6,800 nucleotides of DNA from Holosporales bacterium. Its GTDB lineage: Bacteria > Pseudomonadota > Alphaproteobacteria > UBA3830 > JAIRMZ01. The stretch spans positions 1 through 6,800 of the forward strand of contig JAISRK010000018.1 in the NCBI GenBank assembly GCA_031273665.1, in the 5' to 3' direction. Below the pieces are notes generated by a model. It saw only the letters and a list, made by a program, of their open reading frames with translations, searched no databases and was not told where the DNA came from. Of this stretch, positions 4,067 to 6,800 are shown piece after piece (positions within the stretch are counted from its first letter, which is position 1; every line of letters begins with the position of its first letter). The position numbers and the translations under genes are program-made.

Positions 4067-5275
4067 TTACTCCTCAAAGCGTCCTACTTTAATCGCCTCA
4101 AAGTTTACAACGGCTCCTCCTACTCGGCGTGTTGTATAAAATTCGACGTAGGGCTTAGCACTATATGGATCGCGCAAGACGCGTAACTCTTGACGATCGA
4201 CAATTTGATAGGCTTCTTCAAAATTACCAAACGCTATAGAGGAACTCGCCGTTCTGTTCACTAGATCTGGCATATCGTCTGCGATAAAAATCGGGTATCC
4301 TAGCAGAGTCGTTGGCGTTTTATCCAAAGATGGCTGCCAGAGATAATGTCCTGTTGTGGGATCCTTTAGCTTGCGTACTTCTGCTAGTGTTGAACGCGGC
4401 ATCATCCACACAGCGCTCGACAAATATTGGCTCTTCAGCGCATGCATCAGATTTATCACAAAATCTGCCGGAATTCGTTCGGGGAAAGCACCGTTCGCAC
4501 CGCTTTTAACGTGCTCAATTTTCCCCCATTCCCAAGCGTCTTTTTCGGTCATGTCGTAGCTCAAGAAGCCTTTTGGCTTGCCTTCGCCGTCTCCTACTAT
4601 AAACGCGGAGTTCTCAAGAGCCGCCATTTTTTCGGAGATTCGGGAAATTAACCACGACTCCAAATCGATTTGTGCGTCATCCAGTAATTTTTGCGTTGCG
4701 CGTGGTTTGGCATACAGTTCGTGCACTGGAATACGGATTTGCGCGATGTCTTTTGTATTGGTTTCTGCGCGCTCTTCTGTTTCTGCTGCCCAACTGGCGT
4801 CCGGCAAGTCTTTGTCGACAAGAATATCAACGGCGTCAGTAGAAATCCGCTCGCTACGCGCCACTTGTCGCATAGGAGAATGCGCACTCAGAATTGCAAA
4901 GACGCGATCAATCGATGGGGCAGGGATCAAAAATCCGCCATCCTTTCCACTCGTCGCACTCAACGCTTTTTTCTCGAAAGCAAATAGAGGGCCGTCGATT
5001 CCTTTGCGAATGTAGTCCAAAAACAGTTCTTTGTGTTCCGCATCCTCGGCATTCCGCTCCAGAGGTGTCGAGAGATACTTTTTGAAAGCATTGGCTCGCC
5101 GTAAAGTCTCTTCAGCTTTATCTATCTGCGTATTAATACGCTCCAGCTTTTCTTCCGTTAGCGGATCTACGTTTTGCGCGCGTTCCAATGTCGTTAAGCG
5201 CTCATCATTGGCTGCCTTGAAATGGGCAAAAGCGTCGTAGAGCGCATCGATTGTCGATCGAAGGTCTTGAGTCAT
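4067..5275 (-). CDS. Major capsid protein, HK97 family
   Basis: This 402-residue protein builds the icosahedral head. Residues 1 to about 100 form a charged, heptad-like helical region (for example LEERINTQIDKAEETLRR-like text at 44-60), the internal scaffolding 'delta' domain of HK97-type capsids. The mature protein probably starts near the junction KKALSATSGKDGGFLIP (102-118), where the prohead protease normally cuts. The HK97 fold follows, with AHSPMRQVAR (131-140), DASWAAETEE (159-168), the diagnostic FIVGDGEGKPKGFL (215-228), LLGYPIFIADDMP (334-346) and the C-terminal RVGGAVVNFEAIKVGRF (384-400). Length is normal for a scaffold-fused capsid protein. The start ATG 5275-5273 has AAAGGAA about 7 nt upstream and lies 11 bp after the protease stop. 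The gene that normally follows, the connector, is displaced by the cargo island. Confidence 0.96.
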   Translation of the reverse strand: MTQDLRSTIDALYDAFAHFKAANDERLTTLERAQNVDPLTEEKLERINTQIDKAEETLRRANAFKKYLSTPLERNAEDAEHKELFLDYIRKGIDGPLFAFEKKALSATSGKDGGFLIPAPSIDRVFAILSAHSPMRQVARSERISTDAVDILVDKDLPDASWAAETEERAETNTKDIAQIRIPVHELYAKPRATQKLLDDAQIDLESWLISRISEKMAALENSAFIVGDGEGKPKGFLSYDMTEKDAWEWGKIEHVKSGANGAFPERIPADFVINLMHALKSQYLSSAVWMMPRSTLAEVRKLKDPTTGHYLWQPSLDKTPTTLLGYPIFIADDMPDLVNRTASSSIAFGNFEEAYQIVDRQELRVLRDPYSAKPYVEFYTTRRVGGAVVNFEAIKVGRFEE

Positions 5276-5286
5276 GTGATATTCCT

Positions 5287-5847
5287 TTAGTTAAAAAAAA
5301 GTTGTAAAAATTGCGTCAAACGGCGCAAAGCAACAATCACTAGCGGGTCTTCGCGTGCTATTGGCGCGTTTTTACAATCTGTAACACCCGCAAGTGGATT
5401 GGCCGCAAACGTAACAAGTGAGATTTCTACCAAAGAAACCTCTTCGAGGAGACGCTTGGCTTTTTGATGGGGAGCTGGTCGGCTTTTCTTTGGGTAAAAC
5501 CCAATGGATAGTCCTTCCAAGGCTCCGTTTTTTAGCAATGCGTAAGCTTCGCGGCCCTTCTCGATGTCGAGTAGAATTTTTCCTTTGACGAATAAGCCAT
5601 AGGCATCCTCGCGAATTTCTTGCCAAACGCCGATCGGTTGTGTCGCATCGTGTTGCCAGAGTAGTTTCGGCATTTTACCGCCTTCTACTTGACGCCTTAG
5701 GGATTTTTCGAATGCCCCTCGTACAAAAATGTCTCCATCTCTGTCAACAACATTAAAGACGCTAGCGTATCCCTGAAATTCCCCTGTTTGAGAACAGGTT
5801 TTCAGTTTTAAAGGCGCAGGAATCCTGCGCAAAGTAGGCTCTTTCAT
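5287..5847 (-). CDS. HK97-type prohead protease (peptidase S78)
   Basis: This 186-residue protein cleaves the capsid scaffold domain, and itself, during head maturation. Family features appear in order: FQGYASVFNVVDRDGDIFVRGAF split over 24-46 (usual 'GyasvFn..D..gD.v..GAF'), the histidine in LLWQHD (62-67, His66), the serine in LEGLSIGF (110-117, Ser114), and the acidic-residue segment EEVSLVEISLVTFAANP (135-151). His, Ser and an acidic residue in this arrangement are the catalytic set described for the family. The length is typical. The start ATG 5847-5845 has AAGGA about 8 nt upstream and lies 35 bp after the portal stop. The C-terminus ends in a run of eight Ts in coding sense (5300-5293) just before the stop, so length variation there would change only the last few residues. 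Confidence 0.95.
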   Translation of the reverse strand: MKEPTLRRIPAPLKLKTCSQTGEFQGYASVFNVVDRDGDIFVRGAFEKSLRRQVEGGKMPKLLWQHDATQPIGVWQEIREDAYGLFVKGKILLDIEKGREAYALLKNGALEGLSIGFYPKKSRPAPHQKAKRLLEEVSLVEISLVTFAANPLAGVTDCKNAPIAREDPLVIVALRRLTQFLQLFFN

Positions 5848-5882
5848 AATGTGTTCCTTGTTGGATTGTTTTGAAAAAAGAG

Positions 5883-6800
5883 TTATGCGCGTAACACGTC
5901 CCCGTCTGGAAGCGGGGGATATCCAAGTGCTGCGCGCTGTTCATTGCATGTCAGAAATGTTGCTTGTGCTACACGTGCCCAAATCGCCTCTCGACGGATC
6001 GCCAAGGCAGGAATCGTATCGGGGTTATACTCGATACTGATGTCCTGTCCGAATTTCGGCGCCAGCCAACCATTAAGTTCTGCTACAATCATATCCAATA
6101 TCGGTAAAATAGTGTCTTCCCACAGGTGAAAGCGTGCTTCCTTATAGTTCGAAAACGTTGCATCACCCGGAACTCCAACAAACATAGGCGGTACGCCAAA
6201 CGCCTGAGAAATCTCGCGTGCAGAAAGCTTTTTACCGGATATAAAATCCAGTTCCTTGAGCGAAAGCCCCATTTCTTTCCACTCGAAGTCTCCCTCTAAA
6301 ACTAGTATTTTCCCAGCATTTGTTTTGCCCGCGTAATTTTCTCGTACCTGTGTGCGCAAGGCCGTCCGCTGATCTTCTGTCAAGACGCCATGAGGAGTCT
6401 TTACAATCAGGCATCCCGATGGCCGCCCGCCGTTCTGCAACAATGCCAGATTATGACCGGAAACCGCGTTATGCTGATCAATCGATCGTGCGGCCGCTTC
6501 AAGGGGACTCATGCCGTACCAATCATCCAACGGATTGAACAATTTTAAATGCAATAGCAGCGCCTGTGCTTTGGTCATTTCGCCGGTTGCTCCTGTTGAA
6601 GGAAGCTCTAGCCGCTGACCATTTACTTCGTAAGTGTAAGCTATTTCTTTAGACGCCGAGGTTGTGATGCTGACCCGATCGGGTCGAAGTGTAAACAGCG
6701 CTACGGGGGTCTCTTGGGGACCGTATGTCGTCTCTACATAGCCATTTCCAGAGAGTAAGAGATGGCTTGTCAAAGTCTCGATAAAAGAAGATCTCGATTG
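5883..6800 (-). CDS. Phage portal protein, HK97 type (N-terminus outside window)
   Basis: The portal forms the twelve-subunit ring at one head vertex through which DNA enters and leaves. The frame is open through the window edge, so 305 residues are visible. Family length is roughly 380-430, so about the first 100 residues are missing; an internal TTG at 6773 is not the true start. Recognisable segments are LLLSGNGYVE (just after the edge, usual 'lll.GNaYv'), HLKLFNPLDDWYGMSPLEAA (usual 'H.....dg..G.Spl'), NGGRPSGCL, KILVLEGDFEWKEMGLS, FGVPPMFVG (usual 'fgVPp.llg') and SNYKEARFHLWEDTILPIL (the long C-terminal stem helix). The stop TAA lies 35 bp before the protease start, consistent with one operon. 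The large terminase would be expected just beyond the window's right edge. Confidence 0.95.
   Translation of the reverse strand, partial: QSRSSFIETLTSHLLLSGNGYVETTYGPQETPVALFTLRPDRVSITTSASKEIAYTYEVNGQRLELPSTGATGEMTKAQALLLHLKLFNPLDDWYGMSPLEAAARSIDQHNAVSGHNLALLQNGGRPSGCLIVKTPHGVLTEDQRTALRTQVRENYAGKTNAGKILVLEGDFEWKEMGLSLKELDFISGKKLSAREISQAFGVPPMFVGVPGDATFSNYKEARFHLWEDTILPILDMIVAELNGWLAPKFGQDISIEYNPDTIPALAIRREAIWARVAQATFLTCNEQRAALGYPPLPDGDVLRA

Noticed and set aside
4578..5015. Plus-strand frame of 145 codons opposite the capsid gene
   Set aside because: It lies wholly inside the minus-strand major capsid gene, whose family motifs are unmistakable. The opposite frame is serine/arginine-rich, as complement shadows often are.
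5293..5300. A8 run (T8 in coding sense) near the end of the protease gene, possible programmed frameshift
   Set aside because: It lies just before the stop and would change only a few C-terminal residues. There is no slippery-site stimulator or fused downstream frame, and the capsid gene has its own strong ribosome binding site.
1..6800. CRISPR arrays, tRNA genes or rRNA
   Set aside because: No regularly spaced repeats and no tRNA-like or rRNA-like stretches were seen on either strand by reading.

Overview
The window is most of the head-completion and head-tail joining part of a tailed-phage (siphovirus-type) prophage or gene-transfer-agent-like cluster. It is read on the minus strand, so transcription runs from high to low coordinates. 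The gene order, the phiE125 gp8-type connector and an 'FPPYS-R-G' tail-region protein suggest an alphaproteobacterial host. This host assignment is an inference from family resemblance; the window contains no host housekeeping gene or rRNA.

Layout in the direction of phage transcription: HK97-type portal protein (6800 down to 5883, 5' end outside the window); S78 prohead protease (5847-5287); HK97-fold major capsid protein (5275-4067); a non-structural insertion (about 4041 to 1957); gp6/phiE125 gp8-like head-tail connector (1956-1354); head-tail joining protein (1347-1015); tail-terminator-like protein (1005-586); an ATGA-coupled 42-aa ORF (589-461); and the start of an alphaproteobacterial prophage tail-region protein (367 to the window edge). 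The phage genes are tightly packed, with gaps of about 6 to 35 bp or 4-bp overlaps and mostly good ribosome binding sites, as expected of one morphogenesis operon. The exception is 93 bp ahead of the last gene.

The unusual part is the roughly 2.1 kb between capsid and connector. It holds two divergently transcribed genes that are not virion genes. One (3361-2432, minus) is a class I SAM-dependent methyltransferase-like protein that begins with what looks like a secretion signal. The other (3476-3997, plus) is a small protein with a signal peptide or lipoprotein-like start and four leucine-rich-repeat-like segments. They share a 114-bp control region with a candidate promoter and two inverted repeats. 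A long imperfect hairpin ends the plus-strand gene. An AT-rich 475-bp stretch without a convincing gene separates the methyltransferase from the connector. This is the architecture of a phage 'moron' or cargo island. Two exported proteins, one LRR-like and one enzyme-like, would suit a host-interaction role in an intracellular or symbiotic bacterium, but that role is inference.
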